DNA of 64,000 nucleotides from Pararhizobium qamdonense (GTDB lineage: Bacteria > Pseudomonadota > Alphaproteobacteria > Rhizobiales > Rhizobiaceae), in assembly GCF_029277445.1 (NCBI RefSeq), contig NZ_CP119566.1, positions 2,668,001 through 2,732,000 on the forward strand, read 5' to 3'. Both the position numbers and the translations under genes were made by a program. Positions 8,909 through 16,846 of the stretch are shown here, in pieces. The notes below the pieces were generated by a model. It did no database searches. It was not told where the DNA came from and worked only from the letters and a program-made list of their open reading frames with translations. Every line of letters begins with the position of its first letter. Position 1 is the stretch's first letter.

Positions 8909-9159
8909 TTGCATCGTCGATCGTTTTTTGATGGAAACGCGGCAATCCCAACGGCTGGCATTGCCCGATCATAAATGGCAGGTGCGCAACGGTCTGATCC
9001 AGGATATGGGGCAGGGACGTGCGCAGCTTCAGACTGTGGAAGACTGGCTCGGGAACGTCCGTTGGCAAATTAACACGGACGTTTTTCAGAAATATCCTCT
9101 TGCGATTTGTTTGGGATCATTCTAAACCGCCGCCACAGTTCGATGATTTGAGCTGACGA

Positions 9160-9233
9160 GGCCTCGTGGCGGAGTGGTGACGCAGAGGACTGCAAATCCT
9201 TGCACCCCGGTTCAATTCCGGGCGAGGCCTCCA
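9160..9233 (+). tRNA. tRNA-Cys (GCA)
   Basis: A 74-nt cloverleaf with acceptor stem GGCCTCG / CGAGGCC, anticodon loop CTGCAAA (GCA), T-arm GGTTCAATTCC and encoded CCA (9231-9233). Its 3' half is duplicated 1,259 bp downstream. Confidence 0.96.
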
Positions 9234-9241
9234 AATTTTCC
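9188..9241 (+). repeat. 54-bp direct repeat, left copy (tRNA-Cys 3' half; att-like)
   Basis: This covers the anticodon loop to 8 bp past CCA. It is identical over 54 bp to 10447-10500. Duplication of a tRNA 3' end is the usual footprint of site-specific integration. Confidence 0.9.
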
Positions 9242-9258
9242 ATATTTCAATATGATAC

Positions 9259-9287
9259 AGGGTGCCGACAACGGCACCCTTTATTTT
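9259..9287 (+). terminator. Terminator after tRNA-Cys
   Basis: The 9-bp stem AGGGTGCCG / CGGCACCCT with an ACAA loop is followed by TTTATTTT. It lies inside the island, after the left repeat. Confidence 0.8.
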
Positions 9288-9485
9288 CTTGTCGCTCCAT
9301 GTTGCAAGGCACTTCCCGTAATTTTCAAGGGTTTCAATCTGATGACCGCGCCTCCATGCAACATGCGAATCGAAGGTCATCGGGATTCAAGGGGATAAAG
9401 GGTACAACACGTATTGCGGAGTGCATCTTCAGCGTAAGCTCATGAGGAATGATGCGAAAGCGCGAGTGCCAGGCGGAGGCAGCGA

Positions 9486-10052
9486 ATGAAAGTTTTTTCA
9501 GCCACTGACACCAATCCCGCTTTGGCTTCTGCACTAGGTCGTTTTGCCCAGGCCAGTGCTCACCTCGAGCATTCCATTCAGGATGCGATTATTCGGATTC
9601 TACCGCTCACATCGGAAATGGGTCTTGCTATTTTATATGAGAGCAGCATCGGCAGAGACCTTCAAATTCTAAGTCTTCTGCTACAACTTCCCGAAACGTC
9701 GGTGGCTGACGAATGGCGGGAAAAGCTCTTGCAACGTATACCGCTTGTGCAGGACAGCATCGAAGTCCGCAACCGTCTCTTACATAACCCGATTATGGTG
9801 GGAGATCGCTCGCTCGTTGTCCAAATGCATCGCCGTGGCAAGCGTAGCGCACTTGAGATTGATGTGGCCACCATCCTGACTTGGGCGCAGGAGGCTTCCG
9901 AGCACGCATTCTGGTTCGGGACTGTCCCGCACGGAGATTATGATTTCTCTACGTGGGGTAGGGGCTTTGCAGACTATCAAAACACCGATTGGCCGGCACG
10001 ACGGAATAGGTCTTCTCGGAAGTTCAGAACACCCATGAAAACTGAGGAATGA
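9486..10052 (+). CDS. Hypothetical protein with HEPN-type RNxxxH motif
   Basis: The 188-residue protein is not recognised as a named family. It looks all-helical, with an amphipathic N-terminal helix (ALASALGRFAQASAHLEHSI) and a central SIEVRNRLLHNP segment. In that segment R95-N96-x3-H100 fits the RNxxxH signature of HEPN-superfamily RNases, often used in abortive infection and toxin-antitoxin systems. The C-terminal third is aromatic-rich (AFWFGTVPHGDYDFSTWGRGF) and then basic. A strong ribosome binding site (GGAGGCAGCGA) precedes the ATG. A co-directional gene starts 22 bp downstream, suggesting a two-gene cassette. The RNase role is inference from one motif and context. Confidence 0.6.
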   Translation: MKVFSATDTNPALASALGRFAQASAHLEHSIQDAIIRILPLTSEMGLAILYESSIGRDLQILSLLLQLPETSVADEWREKLLQRIPLVQDSIEVRNRLLHNPIMVGDRSLVVQMHRRGKRSALEIDVATILTWAQEASEHAFWFGTVPHGDYDFSTWGRGFADYQNTDWPARRNRSSRKFRTPMKTEE

Positions 10053-10074
10053 CGCGCGAGGAGGGATAAATCAC

Positions 10075-10362
10075 ATGGATTGGTCTACCGTTTCTGAAGA
10101 TCAGTTGTTTGAACACGGCGGGGAGCAACCCGGCTCCCAAAGATCGTACGATCGCGACCTCGAAATCCGGCGACGTGTTTTCAAGTTTGAGAAAACAGCC
10201 GCTGAAGCGCAAATCGCGGCGGCAAGTGCAACTGTGAAAGCTGCTGATGCCACTGTCTCGACGGCAAGGTGGACGATGATCTCTGCGATTGCGGTTGGGC
10301 TCACCATTGTCGTCACAGGGATCGGCATCTGGGTAGATGCATTTTTCAAATCTGCGGGCTGA
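10075..10362 (+). CDS. Small single-pass membrane protein, partner of the HEPN-motif gene
   Basis: The 95-residue protein has a charged N-terminal half (RSYDRDLEIRRRVFKFEKTAAEAQ), an Ala-rich helix, and one C-terminal transmembrane segment (ARWTMISAIAVGLTIVVTGIGIWV) ending in a short tail. No family is recognised. A GAGGAGGG ribosome binding site lies before the ATG. Spacing of 22 bp from the upstream gene indicates one transcript. As a membrane partner of a helical RNase-like protein it could be an antitoxin, anchor or effector, but none of these is shown by sequence. Confidence 0.6.
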   Translation: MDWSTVSEDQLFEHGGEQPGSQRSYDRDLEIRRRVFKFEKTAAEAQIAAASATVKAADATVSTARWTMISAIAVGLTIVVTGIGIWVDAFFKSAG

Positions 10363-10446
10363 CTGCGTCACAAATCCGGACGCAGTGGGAAATTCCCACG
10401 ACGCTCTTACTATCGGATTATCAGACAGCCAGACCTCAAAACTGAA

Positions 10447-10500
10447 GACTGCAAATCCTTGCACCCCGGTTCAATTCCGGGCGAGGCCTCCAAATTTTCC
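10447..10500 (+). repeat. 54-bp direct repeat, right copy (tRNA-Cys 3' fragment)
   Basis: Identical to 9188-9241. The 5' half of the tRNA is absent, so this copy is not a functional tRNA gene and marks the right end of the island. Confidence 0.9.
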
Positions 10501-10693
10501 CAGATTGAAAATACCGTCGTGGTGTCAGCGGCACGAGGATTTCGTGAGCTTGCTTAGCAATCGATTTGCTTTATGTGCGCCGGGATTATCTCGCTACCCT
10601 TCTCCACAAACAGCTTAAACACCCTGCCTCATAGGCTTGGCCGACGCGAACATCGTGTCAATATGCTCTCATAGGGTGTGGTAGGGTGTATTC

Positions 10694-10897
10694 ATGGGAC
10701 GCATCATTATCTGGATCATTTGCGGCTTTGTGACTGCAGTCATTGCTTCAAGAAAATGGCGGAGCGGTTTCAGTTGGCTGCTTGTCTGTTCGCTTTTCGG
10801 GGTTTTTTGGGCTTATCCCTACGATGAAGCCAGAACGAGTCGCAATCGCATCAGCTCGATAGTCAATCGACGGCCGGCCCACTCGACGTTTCCCTGA
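10694..10897 (+). CDS. Small hypothetical membrane protein
   Basis: This 67-codon ORF opens with a hydrophobic segment (IIIWIICGFVTAVIA) followed by a second one (FSWLLVCSLFGVFWAYPYDEA) and a basic tail. GTGTGGTAGGGTGT precedes the ATG but is a weak ribosome binding site. No homologue is recognised. It lies alone just outside the tRNA-Cys island and could be a genuine short gene or chance. Confidence 0.35.
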   Translation: MGRIIIWIICGFVTAVIASRKWRSGFSWLLVCSLFGVFWAYPYDEARTSRNRISSIVNRRPAHSTFP

Positions 10898-11047
10898 ATG
10901 TGCTGAAACCATTTTTAAGGGAAGCCAAAGTCAGTCAGCAGTGCGGGCACCTTATCGCCGCCTAAGCTGACAATTTTTCAGCAGGATTCTTTGCAATCTC
11001 TATCGCTGATAACTCTGTCCTTTGGCTTTTATGCAAGCGGTACACCG

Positions 11048-11266
11048 TTAATGATAGTAGAAACAGGCGCAATCGGCTTTGCTATCATCCGGTGCCGTCC
11101 AGACCCGCACAGCGAGTTTTTTGGCCGTTCCGGTCTCATCCAATCTTAGTCCCAACAGCGATACGGCCGCGAGCTTGGGGTTGATGGCATCGATTTCGAT
11201 CGTCGATCCGACCTGATGGACGCCCTGTTTTGGGGTCCAGGTGAAAAACTGCACGCTGTAATGCAT
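11048..11266 (-). CDS. Hypothetical protein, 72 aa
   Basis: A start at 11266 (MHYSVQFFTWTPKQG) is chosen over 11296 because GAAGGAGAATGCC precedes it, a good ribosome binding site. The product is a mixed alpha/beta-looking soluble protein with TIEIDAINPKLAAVSLLGL and a WTAPDDSKADCACFYYH tail. No family is recognised. It is flanked by non-coding DNA on both sides. Confidence 0.5.
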   Translation of the reverse strand: MHYSVQFFTWTPKQGVHQVGSTIEIDAINPKLAAVSLLGLRLDETGTAKKLAVRVWTAPDDSKADCACFYYH

Positions 11267-11672
11267 GGCATTCTCCTTCACCGCGCTTTGCAGCACTTGA
11301 GTTCAACTGATGAACAGACGCCAAAAGACGCTGGCCAGGGGGCGTTTCACTGCTGGGTGGGTACTCAATGCGTAGGAGGGCAACATAGCATATTTCGGAA
11401 GGTGGTGAAATATGCCTAAGCCTATTTAAGTCCGATGGTCATGCACTATCGCCGATGCGTCCGAAGCGGGCCTAACGGTCTGGAACAGATTGTTAAAATT
11501 GGTTTGAGCAGGCGACTTCACGCGCACTTGAACAGTCTGAGCGGATGAAGGGTCGAATATCGAGCAGCAAAGCCGGCTCGACGCGTCGCGTAGCGCTGAT
11601 GGATCAGGCGGTTTTATTGTCACATTGATAAGGCCGAAACACGCGCCGGTGTGCGAAAAATGTACAAAACCC
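11267..11672. other. Intergenic region without recognisable content
   Basis: Nothing convincing is visible here: only short ORFs without ribosome binding sites, no tRNA and no strong repeat. Confidence 0.5.
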
Positions 11673-11864
11673 TTACGGACAGATGCCGCCGATCGCGCAG
11701 GATCTTCGTGCGCCCTTGTAGGGCTTGCCGGTTGTATCCGCGTTGGAAAATCCGGGGGTCGGCCGCACGGCCTGCTGTGGCGGCGAGACGAGCAAAAAGA
11801 GGGTCCAGAGAGCAAGGCCACTCAAAACAGCGCAGATCGCAATATAGGCATAGAAAATCCGCAC
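11673..11864 (-). CDS. Small hypothetical membrane protein (GTG start)
   Basis: This 63-codon ORF starts with GTG and encodes one transmembrane segment (YAYIAICAVLSGLALWTLFLLV) and a Pro-rich then Gly/Cys-containing tail. Such short single-pass proteins are common orphan genes in Rhizobiaceae. AAGGAA lies rather far upstream, so the call is tentative. Confidence 0.35.
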   Translation of the reverse strand: MRIFYAYIAICAVLSGLALWTLFLLVSPPQQAVRPTPGFSNADTTGKPYKGARRSCAIGGICP

Positions 11865-12647
11865 GGTATTGCCAGCTATGTTTCCTTAAGAGGTTGGACC
11901 AAGAGTTTGGACGTTGAAGAGGGTAGCTTAAGTGTCAGCATGGCTTGGGCGGGGCATGGCACGACACTATAAACAAAAATGCCATGCCCCTATGGCGTTC
12001 AAGGCCAACGCTTTTTTGTAGCCGCCGGCGCCAAACGAGACAATTCCGACATAAGGCGCGCGGGATACGGCCTTTGGACGAGGGCGGTTTAAGCGGAGCG
12101 TAGTGACCACTTCGGTTTTACGATCCGGCCGCCATGCTCCGTCATCACGGCAGTTTTCATCCCTAGCACAATGGTGAATGGACAATTAAATTAGGCAAAG
12201 CTAATTTAATTGGGCTGTTACCTTGGCGAAGACCGGAACAGCATATTTTCGAAGCCGTTTTCAATTCTGCCTATTGGGTCTACGTATTGGGGATTTTTTT
12301 AACGATCTGCATTTGCACGGCATCGAGAACCCGTCATCTGATCCGGTGACGGGTTCTTGCCACGCTGGTTGTTGTGAACATCCGGAATAGAGGTGTTGCT
12401 GCCTTTCGCAGGCTTTATGTCGCGAAAGACGGCTTGGGGAAGGGTGGATGCGCCGGTCATCCAGCAATGATTGTGATATGAAATCAAATATATAAGCGGC
12501 GTTCATGGCGGGCTGCGCCTGACGATGATGAGCACTACGTCTACGCTATAGCGCTCTAATCCCGCAATCGTCTTGATTGATTGCGAGGAGGCGATCGCGG
12601 TTCCTGCGAGAACTCTCGCGAGACATCGACTCGATGCGCGGAAACAG
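11865..12647. other. Intergenic region with three strong inverted repeats
   Basis: No convincing gene is present. Three hairpins stand out. GGGGCATGGCA / TGCCATGCCCC (11951-11961 / 11980-11990) has 11-bp arms. CAATTAAATTAG / CTAATTTAATTG (12183-12194 / 12201-12212) has 12-bp arms and a 6-nt loop. GAACCCGTCA / TGACGGGTTC (12327-12336 / 12347-12356) has 10-bp arms. None is followed by a clear T-run except weakly, so they may be operators, degraded terminators or small-RNA stems. Confidence 0.55.
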
Positions 12648-13715
12648 TTAGGGTTCCGGCGTCGCCATGCCCAATTCATCCGCGCGGTGGCCACTTCTTT
12701 GCTGGCCGCCTCCAGAACCGGAAACCGCGCGCATGCGCGCCGGCGGAGCGTCATGCAGCCGGCCCCAGGCCCTGCGGAACTGACGGGTCGAGGCAAATCC
12801 CGACCGTTCGGCGATGCTCTCCATATCGAGACGCGATCCGACGACCATTTCCTTCGCGAGCGCGATGCGCATACGGTTCACATAGTCGATCACGCTCATG
12901 CCCGTCTGCTCGTTGAAAAGCCGCGAGAGGTTACGCGGACTCGTCGCGGCGACCGTTGCGAGCATCTCCACGGACCAGGACCGGGAGGGATCGGCCGCGA
13001 TGGCGTCCTGCGCCCGATGAACGGACGGATGGATATGGTTCCGCCCTTCGAGCCAGGGCGAGAGCTGTGGATCGGCCGGGCCGCGCCGCATGTACACGAC
13101 GAGATATCGAGCGATCGCGAGCGCTGTCGGATGGCCGACCTCCCGCGCCACGATGGCAAGCATCAGGTCAATCCCGGCGGTGATGCCCGCACTGGTCAGC
13201 CGGTAACGGTCTTCCACGTACAATCGGTTCTCGAGCACACGCGCCCGTGGCGCCGACCTACGAAGCGCTTCGATCGTCGCGTGATGGGTGGTGCATTCAT
13301 AGCCGTCGAGCAATCCGGCACGGGCGGCGAGCAGCGCTCCCGAGCAGATCGTCACGAGCCGGGTGTCCGGACGGATGGTTCGCCGCAGCCATTCGACGAT
13401 CTCTTCCTCGAACGTCGCATCATCGCTGCGATCGTCGTAGATGCCACCCAGCGGCTCGTCCGCTGAACCGGAGATGACCACCAGCGCATCGTCTGGGATA
13501 CTTGGCGGTAGGGGTGCGATGCCCGCGAGAGCAATTCCGACCGACGTATGAATGCCGGCAGACGGTCCGATATAATCGACTGTGAAGCTGACGTCGGTCT
13601 GCTGGAGGTTGGCCTTGCGCAAGACCTCCATCGGACCGGCGATGTCGAGCAGCAGAGCGCGCGGAGGCACGATCGTAAAAACCGAAATCACCTTTTGCCG
13701 CTCGCGTTCTGTCAT
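12648..13715 (-). CDS. GlxA-type AraC family transcriptional regulator with DJ-1/PfpI domain
   Basis: The 355-residue protein combines an N-terminal DJ-1/PfpI-like amidotransferase fold (VISVFTIVPPRALLLDIAGPMEVLRKAN, then TICSGALLAARAGLLDG with the nucleophile-elbow Cys) with a C-terminal AraC helix-turn-helix pair (SPRNLSRLFNEQTGMSVIDYVNRMR and MESIAERSGFASTRQFRRAWGR). The start at 13715 overlaps the stop of the upstream isochorismatase by 4 bp (ATGA); the longer frame to 13826 would lie inside that gene. Regulators of this class usually control catabolic or defence genes next to them, so the coupled hydrolase is the likely target. Confidence 0.92.
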   Translation of the reverse strand: MTERERQKVISVFTIVPPRALLLDIAGPMEVLRKANLQQTDVSFTVDYIGPSAGIHTSVGIALAGIAPLPPSIPDDALVVISGSADEPLGGIYDDRSDDATFEEEIVEWLRRTIRPDTRLVTICSGALLAARAGLLDGYECTTHHATIEALRRSAPRARVLENRLYVEDRYRLTSAGITAGIDLMLAIVAREVGHPTALAIARYLVVYMRRGPADPQLSPWLEGRNHIHPSVHRAQDAIAADPSRSWSVEMLATVAATSPRNLSRLFNEQTGMSVIDYVNRMRIALAKEMVVGSRLDMESIAERSGFASTRQFRRAWGRLHDAPPARMRAVSGSGGGQQRSGHRADELGMATPEP

Positions 13716-14275
13716 GCGGCGATCTTCTCCGAGGCGCCTTTCAATGCTTCTTCGACGGTAACGATGCGCGCGAAGCGACCGGCCAGCACGAGTTCGGTCC
13801 GGGCGCGGATGTCCGCCGCGCTCCATTCCAGGCCGGTCGCATCCGTCATCGGAAAGGTCAGCGTCGCCTCGCCAACATAATCAACCGCATAGCCGAGATC
13901 CGAAGCGTGGCGCGTCGTCGTCTCGCAGCATTGTTCGGTGCGGATGCCGGAGACGATGATGCGGCGGACGCCGTTTTTCGTCAGCCATACGTCGAGACCA
14001 GTGCCGACAAGTGCGCTGTGGCGACCCTTGCGAAACACCGCGTCCGGCTCGATGCGAAGCGGCGCGAGCGGAACGACGAACCCCGATGCTTCGGCGAAGA
14101 CGCCGGTTTCTTCGACGTGAAGGATTTGGACGACCGGAATTCCAGCGGCTTTCGCGCCGTCGATCAGCGCTTGCTGGCGTTCGATATAGGCCTTCACGTC
14201 CTGGTCGCGAAAATAGGGTCTGTGCCGAAAGGATTCCTGTACGTCAATGACGAGAAGAGCGGTGTCTGCGGACAT
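13712..14275 (-). CDS. Isochorismatase-family cysteine hydrolase
   Basis: The 187-residue protein has the family triad pattern: Asp in LLVIDVQESF, Lys in VFRKGRHSAL, and the nucleophile Cys in IRTEQCCETTTRHASDLGY. Members hydrolyse isochorismate, nicotinamide or related amides/vinyl ethers; the substrate here is unknown. It is the first gene of a two-gene operon with the GlxA-type regulator, overlapping by 4 bp. The upstream region on the minus strand (14276-14466) should hold the promoter. Confidence 0.9.
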   Translation of the reverse strand: MSADTALLVIDVQESFRHRPYFRDQDVKAYIERQQALIDGAKAAGIPVVQILHVEETGVFAEASGFVVPLAPLRIEPDAVFRKGRHSALVGTGLDVWLTKNGVRRIIVSGIRTEQCCETTTRHASDLGYAVDYVGEATLTFPMTDATGLEWSAADIRARTELVLAGRFARIVTVEEALKGASEKIAA

Positions 14276-14466
14276 TTTATGTATCTCCTACAATCAATCT
14301 CGATACAGTTTACGCTCAACTAGTTCGCAAAAAAATCCCTCGATCGGACGAATATGAGACAAATCACGCCAATTGCATGGGCAGGATCGAGTGCAGCAAA
14401 TGCTTGTCGCCTGCGCGCGGGAAGCCTCTTCCACCACAGCGCTGAAACACCGGGCATCGCTACCCG

Positions 14467-15140
14467 CGCCGCCCTCTATCTTCGTGTCTTGACCGCGCAA
14501 GGCCGAGTATGACGTGTCCATCTCCGACCAGAAGCGCCAGGGCGAGGCCGGTTATTCGGGCCGCTCGATCCCGATGGAGAAGCTCGATACCATCGTCGCC
14601 AGCCATATTGAGGATCGGCAACTCCAGCCCGACCGTCAGGAGCCGGTGCTGGCCTCGGTCCTCGACCGCCGGCATGAACGGGCCGAACTCAGGCAGGAGC
14701 ATATCGGCGACTTGAACCGCGGGGCGGCCGAGACCGACCTTCGGCTCAAACGCCTTTACAACGCGATCTAATCAGGCGTGGCCGATATCTCAGACCCCGC
14801 GCTCAAACACCGCATCGCCGGGTTGAAGTCGCTCCGCGACCAGGCGCAGGTCGATGCCGAGCGCGCGCAGGCCATGCTCGAAAGCACCGGCAACCGGGCG
14901 ATGACGCTGGCCACCGTGCGCCGGTTCGCCGATGTGGCGCGCCAGCGCATCAAGCTCGACGGGGGTGGTTATCGGCAGGAGCACCTGCGCGCCTTCGGCC
15001 AGCGGGTCGAGGTCGCGGAGGCCGAAGTTCACATCATGGGATCGAAGGGAGAGCTGCTCCGCACGCTCACCGCCGTTTCCGGAGGGAAATCGGCGGGAAT
15101 CGGGGTGCCCAGATTGGAATTGAAATGGCGGAAGAGGTGG
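14467..15140 (+). pseudogene. Large serine recombinase remnant (internally deleted, frameshifted, stop-containing)
   Basis: Codons from about 14470 read RAALYLRV, the N-terminus of rhizobial large serine recombinases. In a shifted frame the DNA continues DVSISDQKRQGEA and then jumps straight to GYSGRSIPMEKLD, a junction that in intact homologues is separated by the whole catalytic and zinc-ribbon region. The C-terminal part (LNRGAAETDLRLKRLYNAI) ends at an in-frame TAA (14769-14771) and resumes with GVADISDPALKHRIAGLKS through IMGSKGELLRTL to ELKWRKRW. It then meets attL. Homologues end against tRNA-Ser, so this is the relic of an older element in the same tRNA site. Confidence 0.85.
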
Positions 15141-15142
15141 GA
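15126..15142 (+). repeat. Prophage attL core (17 bp)
   Basis: TGGCGGAAGAGGTGGGA here is identical to 50274-50290, where it is the complement of the tRNA-Ser 3' end including CCA. Flanking bases differ at once on both sides. Confidence 0.85.
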
Positions 15143-15248
15143 GCCACTGGGTGAATTTAGTCATTGTTTTTATTACGTAATTTCACGTTGTCGTCAAGCG
15201 AAATGTCATACCCACTGCTACAGAAATGTCATAGGCTACAACAGGATT

Positions 15249-16058
15249 TTAGAGCCCTGCCAAGAACCGTATAAAGCCCATGCCGGTGTTTGCGGAAAGG
15301 ATAGCCATATCGAGTGGAGCTTCGTGCACTTCTTCGCCAGCAGCCGTGCCATGTCGATAAGGATGAGCTTCTTTGACCCAAGCGTTGAAGCTGTCCAAAA
15401 TGCGAGCAACCTTGTCATCAGCTTGCGGCGTTGAAGCGTATCGAGTCATCAGCAGCGGCTTCAAATGTTTTTCAACAGCGAGCCCATTAAGGCGATTACC
15501 TGCTTGTGATCCAACGATTACAAGAAACGTTGTCTCTACAGCCTCAAAGACCCCACGGATGAGCCCTTTGCCGCTTTGGTACGTTGGACCAAGGCTTTTT
15601 AGTCCGCCCTCAAGAGCGTGGCGTGCGGCAGTGAAGCGGGCATCACCAAGTCCAGCGAGCGTGCTTTCGACCGTATAGGCAAAAGGTTCATCAATAAAGT
15701 AGTGCACCCCGCCCTTGTCATCGATGCGGTAGTGCAGGTCTTCTTCATCAAAAATTCGTCTGGCTGCGTCAAGGGCTGGTTTATGATGTCGTACAACGCG
15801 AGACCAAAGCGTGATGCCGCTTAGGAAGTCACCCACTTCGCTATGAACCCAAAACCGTTCATGATCGTAGCTATAGGCAGTCATTGGATAATGGATGCCA
15901 AGTTGACGACGAACGCCGTTCGCAAAGTCAGCTCCATTTGCCATAGAGTCTTCAAAAAGCTGCGAGAAACGCCGCCTTGCCCGTGGGCTGTCTCCCATCT
16001 TGACTGGCGACCTCAAATAATTGAGCCTGAAAAGCTCGCCTTCTTTAGCATCCGCCAT
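15249..16058 (-). CDS. Hypothetical prophage-end protein with Abi_C/HEPN-like C-terminus (candidate moron)
   Basis: The predicted 269-residue protein starts at ATG 16058, with GGGAG 8 bp upstream; the longer frame to 16082 lacks a ribosome binding site. The N-terminal half has an aromatic YDHERFWVHSEVGDFLSGITL segment. The C-terminal half is helical and ends FNAWVKEAHPYRHG ... MAILSANTGMGFIRFLAGL, which recalls the RHG/HG-containing C-terminal domain of some abortive-infection proteins. The likeness is by eye and weak. It sits alone at the left end of the prophage, in the usual place for cargo genes that protect the lysogen. Confidence 0.55.
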   Translation of the reverse strand: MADAKEGELFRLNYLRSPVKMGDSPRARRRFSQLFEDSMANGADFANGVRRQLGIHYPMTAYSYDHERFWVHSEVGDFLSGITLWSRVVRHHKPALDAARRIFDEEDLHYRIDDKGGVHYFIDEPFAYTVESTLAGLGDARFTAARHALEGGLKSLGPTYQSGKGLIRGVFEAVETTFLVIVGSQAGNRLNGLAVEKHLKPLLMTRYASTPQADDKVARILDSFNAWVKEAHPYRHGTAAGEEVHEAPLDMAILSANTGMGFIRFLAGL

Positions 16059-16145
16059 GTGAAATACTCCCGATGGTTTCATGGGAACTGTAGAGCAAGG
16101 CGGCTGCCGTTCAACGGGTAGAGTCGGCGATACACAACTTCAGCC

Positions 16146-16475
16146 CTAATTGGAGGCGTTTCTTCGTTCAATCTCTTTCATGATGACATACCTGATGGGG
16201 TGGTTCAGATACCCTTTCAAATGCTTCTGCATGGCATCGGGATTTTCCCGGCACTTATCGCTGAAGCCAGTGATCGCCAGCAGATAGGCATCGCCGCTGT
16301 CGGGGCACCTCATCCGAATTGCTTTCTTGATGAGGCCTTCCAATTCAGCAGCCGTTACTTCGCGGGTCGTCGGGCTGTAGTGGCATGATTTGAGGTCGAA
16401 CGAGACTTGGACCCGCACGATTTCAATCCAGCCGGTTTGATCGCGTTCGTCTGGCAATATCGCGAAATCGATCAT
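16146..16475 (-). CDS. Hypothetical prophage protein, 109 aa
   Basis: A soluble protein of no recognised family, with TGWIEIVRVQVSFDLKSCHYS near the N-terminus and a helical C-terminus rich in Lys/Arg (HLKGYLNHPIRYVIMKEIERR). Its start overlaps the stop of the upstream 16472 gene by 4 bp, so the two are translationally coupled. Confidence 0.55.
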   Translation of the reverse strand: MIDFAILPDERDQTGWIEIVRVQVSFDLKSCHYSPTTREVTAAELEGLIKKAIRMRCPDSGDAYLLAITGFSDKCRENPDAMQKHLKGYLNHPIRYVIMKEIERRNASN

Positions 16476-16684
16476 CGATCAGTCGGTAACGCATCGATGA
16501 CATGTTGAATTGCACGCGTGTCGTCTTGAGAAAGAATGACTGTTGCTTCACCAAAAAAGACGTATGCGGAATCTAAGCCGAGCGGAATTTTCAGATCGAA
16601 TTCGCCGTTTGCGACTATGCGAATGTGATCGCCAATAGGCTTTGCGGATGTGATGTTGATTGCCATCGAATTGTTTCGCTCCAT
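16472..16684 (-). CDS. Hypothetical small prophage protein
   Basis: From ATG 16684 (MERNNSMAINITSAKPIGD) the protein has 70 residues, mostly beta-like, with IRIVANGEFDLKIPLGLDSAYVFFGEATVILSQDDTRAI. An alternative Met at 16666 has GGAG 12 bp upstream, so the start is uncertain. It is coupled to the next gene by a 4-bp overlap. Family unknown. Confidence 0.5.
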   Translation of the reverse strand: MERNNSMAINITSAKPIGDHIRIVANGEFDLKIPLGLDSAYVFFGEATVILSQDDTRAIQHVIDALPTDR

Positions 16685-16745
16685 ATCATGTGTTTCCAAT
16701 ATGTAGGCAAAACATGCGATTTCGAATCTCCAAAAAAAACCCAAA

Positions 16746-16818
16746 TATTACGTAATTTTCCTCTAATTCAGTCTGAATCTGTGTCTCTGGAAAACCGTTA
16801 TTTACTACATAATTATGT
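16746..16818. promoter_or_regulatory. Divergent control region with two palindromes
   Basis: TATTACGTAATTT (16746-16758, centred on palindrome ATTACGTAAT) recurs exactly at 15171-15183 near attL. ACATAATTATGT (16807-16818) is a perfect 12-bp palindrome. Both lie between divergent phage genes and are plausible repressor sites. Confidence 0.4.
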
Positions 16819-16846
16819 GAACAAGAAATTATTGGAGACAACTCAC

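Larger units (their letters stand above)
9242..10500. mobile_element. Mini genomic island at tRNA-Cys, 1.26 kb, two genes, no integrase
   Basis: The segment is bounded by the tRNA-Cys gene and a 54-bp copy of its 3' half at the right end. It carries two co-directional genes (9486-10052 and 10075-10362) and a terminator just inside its left end. There is no recombinase gene, so it is either the remnant of a larger island after internal deletion or a satellite mobilised by an integrase supplied in trans. The repeat is seen directly; mobility is inferred. Confidence 0.65.

Noticed and set aside
10447..10500. Second tRNA-Cys gene
   Set aside because: Only the anticodon loop to the 3' end is present; the acceptor 5' strand and D-arm are missing.
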